Below, one piece after another: positions 23,343 through 31,684 of a stretch of 34,275 nucleotides of DNA. Each line of letters opens with the position of its first letter. Position 1 is the first letter of the stretch. The notes under the pieces are model-generated. The model was given only the letters and a program-made list of their open reading frames with translations. It ran no database searches and had not been told where the DNA came from. The translations under genes and the position numbers were made by a program. Source of the stretch: Methanoculleus sp. MH98A (GTDB lineage Archaea; Halobacteriota; Methanomicrobia; Methanomicrobiales; Methanoculleaceae). The stretch is from positions 1 to 34,275 of the forward strand of contig NZ_JMIO01000063.1 in NCBI RefSeq assembly GCF_000691865.1, read 5' to 3'.

Positions 23343-24191
23343 ATGACGGCACTGGAGAAGCGCAGGTTCGGGAAGACCGGGCGGGAGGTCACCGCTGTAG
23401 GGCTCGGGGGAGAGGGTGTTCTCAGGACGTACGGGCGGCATGCGGAGGCAAACGCCGTCATCATGGAGGCCGTCAATCAGGGGATCGCCTACTTCGACTC
23501 GGCGAAGGCCTACGCGGGGAGCGAGGATTACTACGGCGAGGTCTGGGTGCGTCGCCCCGACCTCCGGGCACCGGTTTTCCAGGCAAGCAAGTCGGCGAGC
23601 CGGGCACACGCGGGCGCCGAGATGGATCTCCTGGAGACCCTCCAGAGGATAGGCATCGGGACCCTCGATCTCTGGCAGATCCACGACGTCCGGACCTTCT
23701 CCGAGATCCGGGAGATCGAGGGGGCGGGCGGCGCCCTTGAGGCGTTTGTCGAGGCTAAGGAGAGGGGCATCGTCCGGCATATCGGGGTGACGGGGCACCA
23801 CGACCCGGATGTCCTCGCGCACGCGGTCGAGAACTGGCCGGTCGACGCCGTGATGATGCCCATAAACCCGGTTGAGGGGGCGCTCGGGGGATTCCTCTCC
23901 TCGACGCTCCCTGCCGCGAAGGAACAGGGGGTCGCGGTCATCGGGATGAAGGTGCTCGGCGGGTCGAACTACCTCGTCCCCGATGCCGGGGTGACATCAG
24001 AGGCCCTCGTCCGGTACGCCCTCGCTCAGGACATCTCCGTCGCGATCGTCGGCTGCTCGACGCCCGCGGAGGTGCGGGCGCTTGCAGCCGCCGGCCGGAG
24101 CGGTCCTTTGCCCGACGACGAAGCGGCGGCGCTCGTCGAAGCGTTCCGACCCCATGCCCGCGAGCTCGCCTACTACCGCGGATTCCGGTGA
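23343..24191 (+). CDS. Aldo/keto reductase family protein
   Basis: 282-aa NAD(P)H-dependent oxidoreductase fold. The start LEKRRFGKTGREVTAVGLGG is typical. The catalytic Asp is in YFDSAKAY, a Tyr in the following SEDYYGE, the catalytic Lys in FQASKSASR and the His in LWQIHDV. GVTGHHDPDVL and the C-terminal VAIVGCSTPAEV cofactor region complete the domain. There is no C-terminal ferredoxin domain, unlike many archaeal members. Substrate unknown. The start follows a well-placed TATA box. The gene precedes, but is separate from, the MFS transporter (93-nt gap with its own TATAAC element). Confidence 0.92.
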   Translation: MTALEKRRFGKTGREVTAVGLGGEGVLRTYGRHAEANAVIMEAVNQGIAYFDSAKAYAGSEDYYGEVWVRRPDLRAPVFQASKSASRAHAGAEMDLLETLQRIGIGTLDLWQIHDVRTFSEIREIEGAGGALEAFVEAKERGIVRHIGVTGHHDPDVLAHAVENWPVDAVMMPINPVEGALGGFLSSTLPAAKEQGVAVIGMKVLGGSNYLVPDAGVTSEALVRYALAQDISVAIVGCSTPAEVRALAAAGRSGPLPDDEAAALVEAFRPHARELAYYRGFR

Positions 24192-24284
24192 AGCGGTCCC
24201 GGCAAAATCTTCTTCTGCAACCGATATAACCCGGCGCCGCCAACCTACGAAGGAGAGCAGTTCTCTACACGGAGATGAATCAGC

Positions 24285-25496
24285 ATGACGACCGAACGAC
24301 CGCATCGGCTCCGCACCCTCCGGAGCCGTATCGCCGCATCGCCGGACGCGATTCTCGTGCTGGTCGTGCTCGTCATCTTCATGGACATGATGATCTACGG
24401 TCTCCTCATCCCGGTCTTCCCCCAGTATGCCCCCCGGCTCGGTGTGGGCGAATCGGTCATCGGGATCATCTTCGGGATCTACGCCGGAATGCTCCTCCTC
24501 TTCTCCATCCCGATGGGCCTCCTCTCCGACCGGGTGGGCCGCCGCCCTCTCATTGTCGCCGGAATGCTCCTCCTCGCGCTCGCGACGGCGCTCTTCGGCT
24601 TCTCGACCACGATCACGCACCTGATTGCCGCCCGAACGGTTCAGGGGGTGTCGGCCGCGGCCACCTGGTCGGCGGGGCTTGCGCTCCTCGCCGATACCTG
24701 CGAACCCGCCCGGCTCGGGGAGAGGATGGGGGTCGCGCTCTCGGCGGTCGGGGTAGGGACGATCCTCGGGCCGGTGGCCGGGGGGCTGCTCTTTGAGTAC
24801 GCGGGATACACCGCCACCTTCCTCGTCCCGGCGGTGCTGGCAGCCTCCGTCGGCCTGCTTGTCTTCGCCGTACCGGTGCGCACCTGCAGGCGGGAGAACG
24901 GCGTGGGCCGCTCCTCGATGCTGCCCCGGGGCGCCCTTCTCCCGCTCGCCGCCTGTTCGGTCGTGATCGTCGCGGTCTCCGGGACGTACGGCGTCTTCGA
25001 TCCCTACCTTCCGGTCTACCTGCATGCAGTCTTCTCCGCGTCCCCGGCGACGATCGGGGTCGTCTTTGCGGTGCTGGCGGTTGCCGCCATCCTCGCCCAG
25101 CCGGCTGCAGGAAGGATCTATGACCGGTACGGCGGCAGCCGCTACCTCATCGGCGGTGGCCTTCTCCTCTCAGCGGTCGCGATCGTCGCCGCCATGCAGG
25201 CAGAGGCCCTCCCGTTCACCGCCGCCGCCGTCTTCGTGCTGGGGGTCGCGCTCGGCTGCGCCCTGGTGCCGACAATGCCGCTCCTCGCCGATATCTATCG
25301 CGACCACGGCTCGCAGGGCGCCGCGTACGGCATGTACAATACCTTCTTTGCCATAGGGCTCTCGGCAGGACCGTTTGCGGGAGCCGTCCTCGCCGGCCGG
25401 TGGCCGCTGCCGGCGATCTTCCTTCTGCTGGCGGCGTTCCTCGGGGTTACGGGAATCCTGAGCTGGCTTGCCTTCGGGAGACTTGCGCGGCGGTGA
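24285..25496 (+). CDS. MFS transporter (drug-efflux type)
   Basis: 403-aa major facilitator with about 12 hydrophobic segments. The loop 2-3 motif A reads MGLLSDRVGRRPLI, and LIAARTVQGVSAAATWSAGLAL with LGERMGVALSAVGVGTILGPVAGG resembles motifs B and C of drug:proton antiporters. A second A-like loop is AGRIYDRYGGSRYLIGG. It is predicted to export small molecules; the substrate is unknown. The ATG at 24285 has GGAGATGA upstream and a possible TATA (CGATATAACC, near 24219-24228). Confidence 0.9.
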   Translation: MTTERPHRLRTLRSRIAASPDAILVLVVLVIFMDMMIYGLLIPVFPQYAPRLGVGESVIGIIFGIYAGMLLLFSIPMGLLSDRVGRRPLIVAGMLLLALATALFGFSTTITHLIAARTVQGVSAAATWSAGLALLADTCEPARLGERMGVALSAVGVGTILGPVAGGLLFEYAGYTATFLVPAVLAASVGLLVFAVPVRTCRRENGVGRSSMLPRGALLPLAACSVVIVAVSGTYGVFDPYLPVYLHAVFSASPATIGVVFAVLAVAAILAQPAAGRIYDRYGGSRYLIGGGLLLSAVAIVAAMQAEALPFTAAAVFVLGVALGCALVPTMPLLADIYRDHGSQGAAYGMYNTFFAIGLSAGPFAGAVLAGRWPLPAIFLLLAAFLGVTGILSWLAFGRLARR

Positions 25497-25533
25497 GTTA
25501 CGTTCTTTATGCCGCCGGTCGACAGGTATTGCG

Positions 25534-26679
25534 ATGTTGCCGGAATTCTTCCGTCGTCACACGCCCGAGCTGCTGATCGCCTTCTTCGGCCTCATCTTCC
25601 TGGTTGCGGCCTTCGGGGAGGTCGGCGGGGAAGCGGGAGCGTTTCTCACCTCGGCGCTCGACGTGGCGCTCTTCGTCATCCTTGCCATGCTCGTGTATCT
25701 CGCAACCCGGCACCCTGCGTTCCGGTGGCTCGCCGTCCTCTGGCTCCTGGTCGTGGTGGCCGGGCTTGCGGCTATTGCGACGGGGTTCGGAGCCGTAGCG
25801 ATCCTGCCGGCCGAGATGCTCGAGGCCGAGGAGATCGATCCGGAGACGGTCGACCTTGCCCTGGCCGCGGAGGTTGCGCTTCTCCTCCTCGGCGCTCTTG
25901 CCGCGGCGTTTGCAAGCCTCATCGGGTTCTCCCGCCGGTTCAGGGGATGGCTCGCGGGGTATCTCCCGTTCGACCCGGACTCGCTCCTCCATACGGTCGC
26001 GCTCGTGGTCATCCTCGCCATGATCCTCATCCCTCCCGTGCCGCTCCTTGTCGCGGGGGTTCCGCCCTTCCTCTCGGAGACGTTCCTCGACCTCCTGCTT
26101 GAGTCCGGGGATCTGCTCGCGAACACCGTCACGCTGGATGCCTATACCCTCTTCTGGACGCTCATCGGCTCGTTCTTTATCGCCGGAGCGTTCGTCCGGC
26201 GGTCGCCCCGCGAGACCCTCAAACGGCTCGGCCTCGTCCGCCCGACGGGGAAAGAGATCGCTTTTGCCGTCGTCGCGGCTCTCGTGCTCGTTGCCGCCTT
26301 CCACTTCATCGACATGGCGCTCGCCATGCTCGTGGGCTGGCTCGGTCTTCCCGTCACCGACATGGAGGCCGTCAACCTGCTCTTTGCCGGAACGCTCACG
26401 CTCCCCGGGGTCATCATGGCGTCCGTTGCGGCAGGGTTCGGCGAGGAGGTGAGCATCCGCGGCCTGCTCCAGCCCCGGTTCGGCATCCTCCTGCCGGCGC
26501 TCCTCTTTGCGTCGCTCCACGCATTCCAGTACAGCTGGGACGGCCTCGTCTCGGTCTTCTTTGCGGGGATTCTGTTCGCCTATATCCGGAGGTATACGAA
26601 CACAACGACGTCGGCGATCACGCACACCGTCTACGACCTGGTGCTCTTCTCGATGATGCTGGTCGGGATGTCGATCTGA
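25534..26679 (+). CDS. CPBP family intramembrane glutamic endopeptidase
   Basis: 381-aa membrane protein with about eight to ten hydrophobic segments. The C-terminal third holds the CPBP (CAAX protease and bacteriocin-processing) motifs: GFGEEVSIRGLLQPRFG (EExxxR), FASLHAFQYSWDG (HxxxB) and the last motif ITHTVYDLVLF, with Asp where many members have Asn. Members process prenylated or other membrane peptides or act as anti-sigma/bacteriocin-immunity proteases; the role here is unknown. The ATG at 25534 lies about 25-30 nt after TTCTTTATG, a possible TATA box, so the mRNA may be leaderless. Confidence 0.88.
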   Translation: MLPEFFRRHTPELLIAFFGLIFLVAAFGEVGGEAGAFLTSALDVALFVILAMLVYLATRHPAFRWLAVLWLLVVVAGLAAIATGFGAVAILPAEMLEAEEIDPETVDLALAAEVALLLLGALAAAFASLIGFSRRFRGWLAGYLPFDPDSLLHTVALVVILAMILIPPVPLLVAGVPPFLSETFLDLLLESGDLLANTVTLDAYTLFWTLIGSFFIAGAFVRRSPRETLKRLGLVRPTGKEIAFAVVAALVLVAAFHFIDMALAMLVGWLGLPVTDMEAVNLLFAGTLTLPGVIMASVAAGFGEEVSIRGLLQPRFGILLPALLFASLHAFQYSWDGLVSVFFAGILFAYIRRYTNTTTSAITHTVYDLVLFSMMLVGMSI

Positions 26680-26699
26680 GGGGCGAAACCCCTTTTTTT
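26679..26699 (+). terminator. Hairpin and T7 terminator after the CPBP protease gene
   Basis: AGGGG-CGAAA-CCCCT at 26679-26693 is followed at once by a run of seven T. It starts at the last base of the stop codon. Confidence 0.65.
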
Positions 26700-26740
26700 C
26701 CGAAAAAAGTCAGTGCTTCCGGTATAGCCGCCCGTGAGTT

Positions 26741-26979
26741 TTACTGTGTATCCCATACCGCCTGCAACTCGGTGCGCGCTTCTTCCAGGGTATACAGGCG
26801 GCCTGCCTTGATATCTTCGAGCGACTCCTCGATTCCCTGGACAGCCTCGGCGCTCAGAGGCTCTTCGTCCTCGGCGGTATTCATGAGCCGCCTGATAACA
26901 TCGTCAAAGGTTTCGCGAGGGTACCGCTTCATCCCTGCCAGCCGCTCCTTTGTCTCCCGGGATACCCCTGTCGTCCCAT
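26741..26979 (-). CDS. RHH/VapB-like antitoxin-type protein, apparent 1-nt frameshift at start
   Basis: Small protein of a type common in methanogens and usually treated as a VapB-like antitoxin. The uninterrupted frame from ATG 26932 gives 63 aa (MKRYPRETFDDVIRRLM...). In the same frame, upstream codons continue as GVSRETKERLAG, the expected DNA-binding N-terminus, back to a stop. An ATG at 26979 lies one base out of frame. Restoring one G in the CCC (+ strand) at 26975-26977 gives MGTTGVSRETKERLAG, a normal family start, and 79 aa in total. The C-terminal half is acidic and helical, suited to toxin binding. No toxin gene is adjacent; the downstream neighbour is the convergent CPBP gene. It is therefore an orphan or decayed antitoxin. 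Confidence 0.7.
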
Positions 26980-27124
26980 ATCACGATCTATAGCGCTCTA
27001 TTGAATATCGTCGTTGTGATCGTCTTTGATACCTCTGCTACAAGACCCGGTGCGAAACGAACAGTGCAGACAGATCGTCGGTATGCACTTTGCTATCGAC
27101 AGAAACTACATGAAAAACAAGAAG

Positions 27125-27211
27125 CGCTGAGGGGGAGATTTGAACTCCCGAGGGGCTCAACGCCCCACGGGCTTTCCAGGCCCGCGCCCTACCGGTCTAG
27201 ACTACCTCAGC
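27125..27211 (-). tRNA. tRNA-Ser (GGA anticodon)
   Basis: 87-nt type II tRNA. The acceptor stem pairs GCTGAGG with CCTCAGC, with discriminator G and no encoded CCA. The anticodon stem CGGGC/GCCCG encloses the loop CTGGAAA, giving anticodon GGA. A long variable arm and the T-arm GGGAGTTCAAATCTCCC (GTTCAAATC loop) follow. It lies 37 nt downstream of cbf5 on the same strand. Confidence 0.95.
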
Positions 27212-27248
27212 AATGTGCATCATTAGTTGGCGGTGTATTTTATTAATA

Positions 27249-28156
27249 TTAGCTCCCTGTGCGTGCCTTCCAGCCGCGGGGATAGGTGCCGGGCTGCATC
27301 AGGACGGTGGTGGGCGCGACGACGAATCCGGGTTCCCCGGGCTTCAGCGCCGACGAAGCGACGAGGGCCTTCCCGAGCCCCACGAGTTCGCCGCGCTCCG
27401 TCACGATCGCGACCGTCTCGCCTTTTGCAAACCCGCCCTCCTTCCCGACGATCCCCACCCCGGCAAGCACCGCACCGTGGCAGACGGCGTCGACGGCGGT
27501 GTCGCGGACGACGACCTTCGCGAGATCGGCGACGGCGGTCGCTGGGGGAGGATCATCCCCTGCAGGGGTTCAGGGTTGCCCTCCCGGGCGGCTCCAGCAG
27601 CATCCGCGAGTTCATGGAGCGTGACGGCCACGGTCTCGTCGAAGGATCCCGAGCGTATCCTCCGGAGTTCCTCCATGTGGGCGCAGGTCCCGATAGCGTA
27701 GCCCAGGTGAACGCAGAGCGTCCGGATGTAGGTCCCGGCATCGCACCTGACCCGGAAGAGGACGAGCCGGCCGTCCATGTCCAGGATCTCGATCTCCTGG
27801 ATCTTCCTGATCCGGAGGTTCCTCTTTACCGCGCTTTTTCTCGGCGGCCGCTGATAGATCCGGCCGACGAACTCCTTTGCCACCTGCTCCACGGCCTCCC
27901 GGGAGGCGTCGCCGTGAAGGCGCATCAGGCAGACGTACTCCTTGTTGTGTGAGAGGAGGACCGGGGCGAGCCGGACGGCGCCGCCGAACATGACGATGAG
28001 CACCCCGGATACCTGCGGGTCGAGCGTTCCGGCGTGGCCCACCCGGCGCCCGAGGATATCCCCGACCCAGGCAGTCACCTGGTGGCTGCTCGGCCCGCGC
28101 GGTTTGTCGATGACGACGATCCCGGATTCGGGGACGAAACGTTCCTGGCCGGTCAT
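27249..28156 (-). CDS. cbf5: tRNA/rRNA pseudouridine synthase Cbf5 (TruB family), apparent frameshift
   Basis: Catalytic subunit of the archaeal H/ACA RNP, also acting on tRNA U55. The first frame has GIVVIDKPRGPSSHQVTAWV, the catalytic Asp in RVGHAGTLDPQVSG, and FRVRCDAGTYIRTLCVHLG. The C-terminal PUA domain (VLAGVGIVGKEGGFAKGETVAIV to the end) is in another frame. The switch occurs at the G5 run 27544-27548: adding one base restores PLQGMILPPATAVADLAKVVVR and gives 302 aa. Because Cbf5 is a core archaeal protein, a sequence error is the likeliest cause. The start at 28156 has AGGTGA four bases upstream and lies 4 nt after the hemD stop, so the two are an operon. Confidence 0.88.
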
Positions 28157-28160
28157 CCCC

Positions 28161-28841
28161 TCACCTGCCTTCCGCATGAAGGTTCAGCGCTTCAAGGGTT
28201 CCCGCGAGCGACCCGTCCCCGACGACCGCCGGGGGATGCCCCCCGGCCCGCATGGCGTCGGCAGTGATCTCGCCGATGGCGACGAGGAGCAGGTCGTCCC
28301 GGGGCCGCCAGCGGGCTTCCCGGTAGGACATGGCGCTCGTGAAGAGGGCGGCGTCGGCGGCGTCAAGCGCGAGCTCGGTGCCCGTGGGGATGAGGGCGTA
28401 GACCCGCTCCTCCCGGACCGTTCCCCCGGCCGCGGCGATCGCATCGAGAAGGCCCGGGTTCGGGACGTCGGCCCGCGGGATCCCGACGGTCCGGCCCCGG
28501 AGCCAGTCCCCGAGGTAGGGGACGAAGTCGCGGGAGTAGAACGTGGGGAGAACCTCCGCCTCAATCCCGAACCCCCGGAGGACTTCGGCGGTCTTGGGCC
28601 CGATCGCGACCACCCGGGGCCACCGCTCGAGTTTCGGCCCGACGACCGCGGCGGGGAGGGCGCTTGAGAAGAAGAGGCAGTCGAACTCCCCGCGGTGGAC
28701 GGCCTCGACGAACGTATCGATCCGGTCGGGCCGCATATCCGCCCGGAGCGGCGAGACCGTGTAGCAGTCGTGACCATACGTCGCGCAGAGGGCGCGGTCT
28801 CCCGCCGCCTTGTTCTCGAGCCGGGTGATGGCGATCTTCAT
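28161..28841 (-). CDS. hemD: Uroporphyrinogen-III synthase
   Basis: HemD cyclises hydroxymethylbilane with inversion of ring D, giving the precursor of corrinoids, F430 and heme-like tetrapyrroles. 226 aa. MKIAITRLENKA is the typical N-terminus. FDCLFFSSALPAAV, VVAIGPKTAEVL and the later AALFTSAMSYRE and VAIGEITADAMRAGG are the family's weakly conserved landmarks. It is the first gene of a hemD-cbf5 pair on the minus strand, divergent from the DUF112 permease. It supplies the pathway for the cbi genes elsewhere in the window. Family identity is low overall, but context and motifs agree. Confidence 0.85.
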   Translation of the reverse strand: MKIAITRLENKAAGDRALCATYGHDCYTVSPLRADMRPDRIDTFVEAVHRGEFDCLFFSSALPAAVVGPKLERWPRVVAIGPKTAEVLRGFGIEAEVLPTFYSRDFVPYLGDWLRGRTVGIPRADVPNPGLLDAIAAAGGTVREERVYALIPTGTELALDAADAALFTSAMSYREARWRPRDDLLLVAIGEITADAMRAGGHPPAVVGDGSLAGTLEALNLHAEGR

Positions 28842-28930
28842 CGCTACAACCTTCGTCCCGGTGGAATATGACTGTATCGTGGGAGACGATTCGGTTGGTT
28901 TATCCCCGACCGTTCCAACCGGTAATTAAC

Positions 28931-30142
28931 GTGCTCTTCGGTATCGTGCTCGGGGCCGCCGTCGGTATCGGCTGCGGCGCCGTGAGCGGCCTTGTCCCCG
29001 GCATCCATGCAAACACCATGGCAGGCGTCCTCCTCTCGCTCCAGGCGCTCCTGCTCGCCTGGTTTGACCCGGTGGTCATCGCATCCGCGATGTTCTCCAC
29101 CCTCGTTACGCACACGTTTCTCGACAACGTTCCGGGCACCTTCCTCGGCATCCCCGACGCCGACACATCGCTTGCGGTTCTCCCCGCGCACGCCCTCTGC
29201 CTCGAAGGCCGGGGGGAGGAGGCCGTCCGGATATCGGCCCTCGGGAGCGCCGTCGGCGTCGCCCTCTCGCTCCCTCTCGCGCTCGCCTTCGTCTTCTTCC
29301 TCCCCGCCCTCCAGCCGGCGATCGACTGGGGAATCGGGCTTGTCATCCTCGCCGTCGCCGGCTACCTCATCGTCGTCTCCGAGTCGCCGGGCTGGGCGCT
29401 TGCGGTCTTCTCCGTCTCAGGGATCCTCGGGCTCTTCTCCCTCGGCTACTCCTTCCTCGCCTGGCCGGCGGGGGGCGAGTCCGGGGTGCTGATGCCCCTC
29501 CTCTCCGGGCTCTTCGGGATCGCGGTCCTCCTCAAGGCGTCGCACGGGGCCATGCCCGCACAGCACTTCTCGGGGATCGACCTGCCCGGGGGTGCGATCC
29601 GGCGGGGTTCCCTGCTCGGTTCGGCGGCCGGCGCTCTCGTCGGCTGGCTCCCCGGCCTCTCGAACGCCACGGCAAACGCACTTCTCACCTCGGTCGTCGG
29701 CTACGACTCCAATCCCCGGGAGTACATCCTCGCGACCAGCGCCGCGAACACCGTGAACGCCTTCCTCGGGCTTGCGGCTTTCTACGCCGTATCCCGGACC
29801 CGGAACGGGGTGATGGCGGCGATCGGAGCGCTCGAGGAGATGCCGCCGGCAACCGCCATCCTCCTCGCGGGCGCGATGGCCGCGGTCGGCGCCTACCTCC
29901 TGACCCTTCTCTTCTCGCGCACTGCCGGTCGGTTCTCCGGCCTGAACGTCACGAGCCTCAACTACGGCGTCATCGCGTTTGTCGTCTGCCTCTCCCTCTT
30001 CCTCTGCGGCCCGTTCGGGGGCCTCGTCCTTCTCCTCGCAACGGCGGTCGGCTACGTTCCGTCCCTCGTCAACGTCCGCCGGGTCTACTGCATGGGCGCG
30101 ATCATGGTTCCCGTGATGGCCTACTCCTTCGGTCTTGCCTGA
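28931..30142 (+). CDS. DUF112/TctA-like integral membrane protein
   Basis: 403-aa membrane protein with about ten hydrophobic segments, related to the TctA subunit of tripartite tricarboxylate transporters and to archaeal DUF112 proteins. GLVPGIHANTMAGVLLSLQAL is the family's N-terminal motif. A second, inverted-repeat-like half has LVGWLPGLSNATANALLTSV. No TctB or TctC partner is visible, so it probably acts alone; the substrate is unknown. I start it at the GTG at 28931, which gives the usual short lead-in (LFGIVLGAAVG) and lies about 30 nt after GGTTTATCC, a possible TATA box. The ATG at 28868 would add 21 residues. Confidence 0.82.
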   Translation: MLFGIVLGAAVGIGCGAVSGLVPGIHANTMAGVLLSLQALLLAWFDPVVIASAMFSTLVTHTFLDNVPGTFLGIPDADTSLAVLPAHALCLEGRGEEAVRISALGSAVGVALSLPLALAFVFFLPALQPAIDWGIGLVILAVAGYLIVVSESPGWALAVFSVSGILGLFSLGYSFLAWPAGGESGVLMPLLSGLFGIAVLLKASHGAMPAQHFSGIDLPGGAIRRGSLLGSAAGALVGWLPGLSNATANALLTSVVGYDSNPREYILATSAANTVNAFLGLAAFYAVSRTRNGVMAAIGALEEMPPATAILLAGAMAAVGAYLLTLLFSRTAGRFSGLNVTSLNYGVIAFVVCLSLFLCGPFGGLVLLLATAVGYVPSLVNVRRVYCMGAIMVPVMAYSFGLA

Positions 30143-30160
30143 CGGCCAGCGGGGTTTGCT

Positions 30161-30168
30161 CTTATATC
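30161..30168 (+). promoter_or_regulatory. Putative TATA box of the nop5-fibrillarin operon
   Basis: CTTATATC lies 23-30 nt upstream of the ATG at 30191, so the transcript is probably leaderless. Confidence 0.45.
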
Positions 30169-30190
30169 GGCCGGGCACCAATACCGTACC

Positions 30191-31051
30191 ATGCTACAGC
30201 GCTACTGGTTCGGAGACGTCGACGAGGAGGGGTGCCGGGCCGCCGGCACCGATCCGGCCGCGCTCGCGGAGCGGGCGGCCACGCTCCGCACCGGTATGGA
30301 TTCCTTTGTTCCCATCGACTGGGAGGTTGCCCGGGACTGCGGGGTCGTCCGGACGCGAGAGGAGTACGTCGACCTGCTCCGGTCGGTCTGCACCACCCTT
30401 GCCCGGAAAAAGATCGCCCAATCGTACCAGGGCCGGGACGTCGAGCTCCTCCAGATGGTGAGGATGCTCGACGAGCTCGACAACGTCATCAACCTTCTCC
30501 AGGAGCGTGCCGCGGAGTGGTACCAGGTCACGAACCCCTCGTTCTCCCGGAAGTATCGCTCCCTCCCGGCGAAGAAGATGCTCGGGATCATCCGGAAGGG
30601 GGCGAGAGGAGGTCTCTCGGACGTCGCCGACGAGATCGACCGGCTCGCCGGGACGAGGAGCCGCCTGATGCGGGAGGTCTCGGCCCGTGCCGACGAGGTG
30701 ATGCCGAATACGAGCGCCCTCATCGGCGGGCTGGTCGCGGCCAGGCTCCTCTCCAAAGCAGGGGGGCTTGAGACGCTTGCGAGGATGCCGGGGAGCACCA
30801 TCCAGGTTATCGGCTCGGAGCGGGCCCTCTTCTCCCACCTCCGGGGCGGGACGCCGCCGCCCAAGCACGGGATCATCTTCCAGCACCGGCGGGTCCACAA
30901 CGCGCCGAGACCGGTGCGGGGGCGGGTGGCCCGGGTGCTCGCGGCGAAACTTGCCATCGCCGCCCGGCTCGACTACTACCGGGGAGAGGCGGTGCCGGAG
31001 TTCCTCAAAAGTGCCCAGGCGCGGATCGACGAGGCGGGGGTCGAGGCATGA
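30191..31051 (+). CDS. nop5: Nop5/Nop56 C/D-box RNP protein
   Basis: Scaffold of the archaeal C/D-box RNP that brings fibrillarin to guide RNAs. 286 aa, shorter than many Nop5 proteins because the N-terminal fibrillarin-binding domain is reduced. RKKIAQSYQGRDVELLQMV and LDELDNVINLLQERAAEWY form the coiled-coil region. The Nop domain reads NTSALIGGLVAARLLSKAGG, followed by RMPGSTIQVIGSERALFSHL and PPPKHGIIFQH, the usual RNA and L7Ae contact segment. Its end overlaps flpA by 4 nt (ATGA), the normal arrangement for these partners. Confidence 0.93.
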   Translation: MLQRYWFGDVDEEGCRAAGTDPAALAERAATLRTGMDSFVPIDWEVARDCGVVRTREEYVDLLRSVCTTLARKKIAQSYQGRDVELLQMVRMLDELDNVINLLQERAAEWYQVTNPSFSRKYRSLPAKKMLGIIRKGARGGLSDVADEIDRLAGTRSRLMREVSARADEVMPNTSALIGGLVAARLLSKAGGLETLARMPGSTIQVIGSERALFSHLRGGTPPPKHGIIFQHRRVHNAPRPVRGRVARVLAAKLAIAARLDYYRGEAVPEFLKSAQARIDEAGVEA

Positions 31052-31653
31052 TGAAATGGCTTGGAAACGTGCTGGTCTCCCCCGGCGAGGGCGGGGTCTA
31101 CGGGGAGCGGACGCTCGACGGTTACCGGGTCTGGGACCCCTACCGGAGCAAGCTGGCGGCGCTCTACACCCTCGGCGGTGGGGTGGAACTCACTCCCGAA
31201 ATAAGGGTGCTCTATCTCGGCGCGGCGAACGGGACCACGGTCTCGCACGTCGCCGACTACGTCGAGACCGTCTACGCGGTGGAGTTTGCGCCCCGGCCGA
31301 TGCAGGACCTCCTCGAGGTGGCCCGCCGGAGGCGAAACATCGTCCCGATCATGGCCGACGCGAACCGCCCGGAGGAGTATGCGCCGTTCATGGAGGCGGT
31401 GGACCTCCTCTACCAGGACGTGGCGCAGCCCAACCAGGTCGAGATCGCGGAGCGAAACCTGGTCTTCCTCAAACCGGGAGGCCACCTCATCCTGATGCTC
31501 AAGACCCGGAGCGTGGACGTCCGGCGCGACCCGGCCGAGGTGCTCGCCGAAGCGCGGACCGGGCTTGAGAAGCGCCTCGATATCGCGGACGTCCGGTGGC
31601 TCGACCCCTACCACCACGATCATGCCGCGATCGTCTGCTCCCGCCGGGAGTAG
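31048..31653 (+). CDS. flpA: Fibrillarin-like rRNA/tRNA 2'-O-methyltransferase
   Basis: SAM-dependent 2'-O-methyltransferase of the C/D-box RNP. 201 aa. The N-terminus EGGVYGERTLDGYRVWDPYRSKLAA is typical, followed by the SAM motif VLYLGAANGTTVSHVADYV and VYAVEFAPRPMQDLLEVA. Later landmarks are NIVPIMADANRP, VDLLYQDVAQPNQ and LILMLKTRSVDV, the last carrying the catalytic Lys. It overlaps nop5, with which it forms the core RNP. A GTAGTATATATTAG element overlaps its stop and serves the next gene. Confidence 0.95.
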   Translation: MMKWLGNVLVSPGEGGVYGERTLDGYRVWDPYRSKLAALYTLGGGVELTPEIRVLYLGAANGTTVSHVADYVETVYAVEFAPRPMQDLLEVARRRRNIVPIMADANRPEEYAPFMEAVDLLYQDVAQPNQVEIAERNLVFLKPGGHLILMLKTRSVDVRRDPAEVLAEARTGLEKRLDIADVRWLDPYHHDHAAIVCSRRE

Positions 31654-31661
31654 TATATATT
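31653..31661 (+). promoter_or_regulatory. Putative TATA box of the DUF1614 gene
   Basis: GTATATATT begins at the fibrillarin stop codon, 24-32 nt upstream of the ATG at 31685. AAGGGAGGG lies between box and start. Confidence 0.5.
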
Positions 31662-31684
31662 AGAAGGGAGGGCGACTCCTTCAC

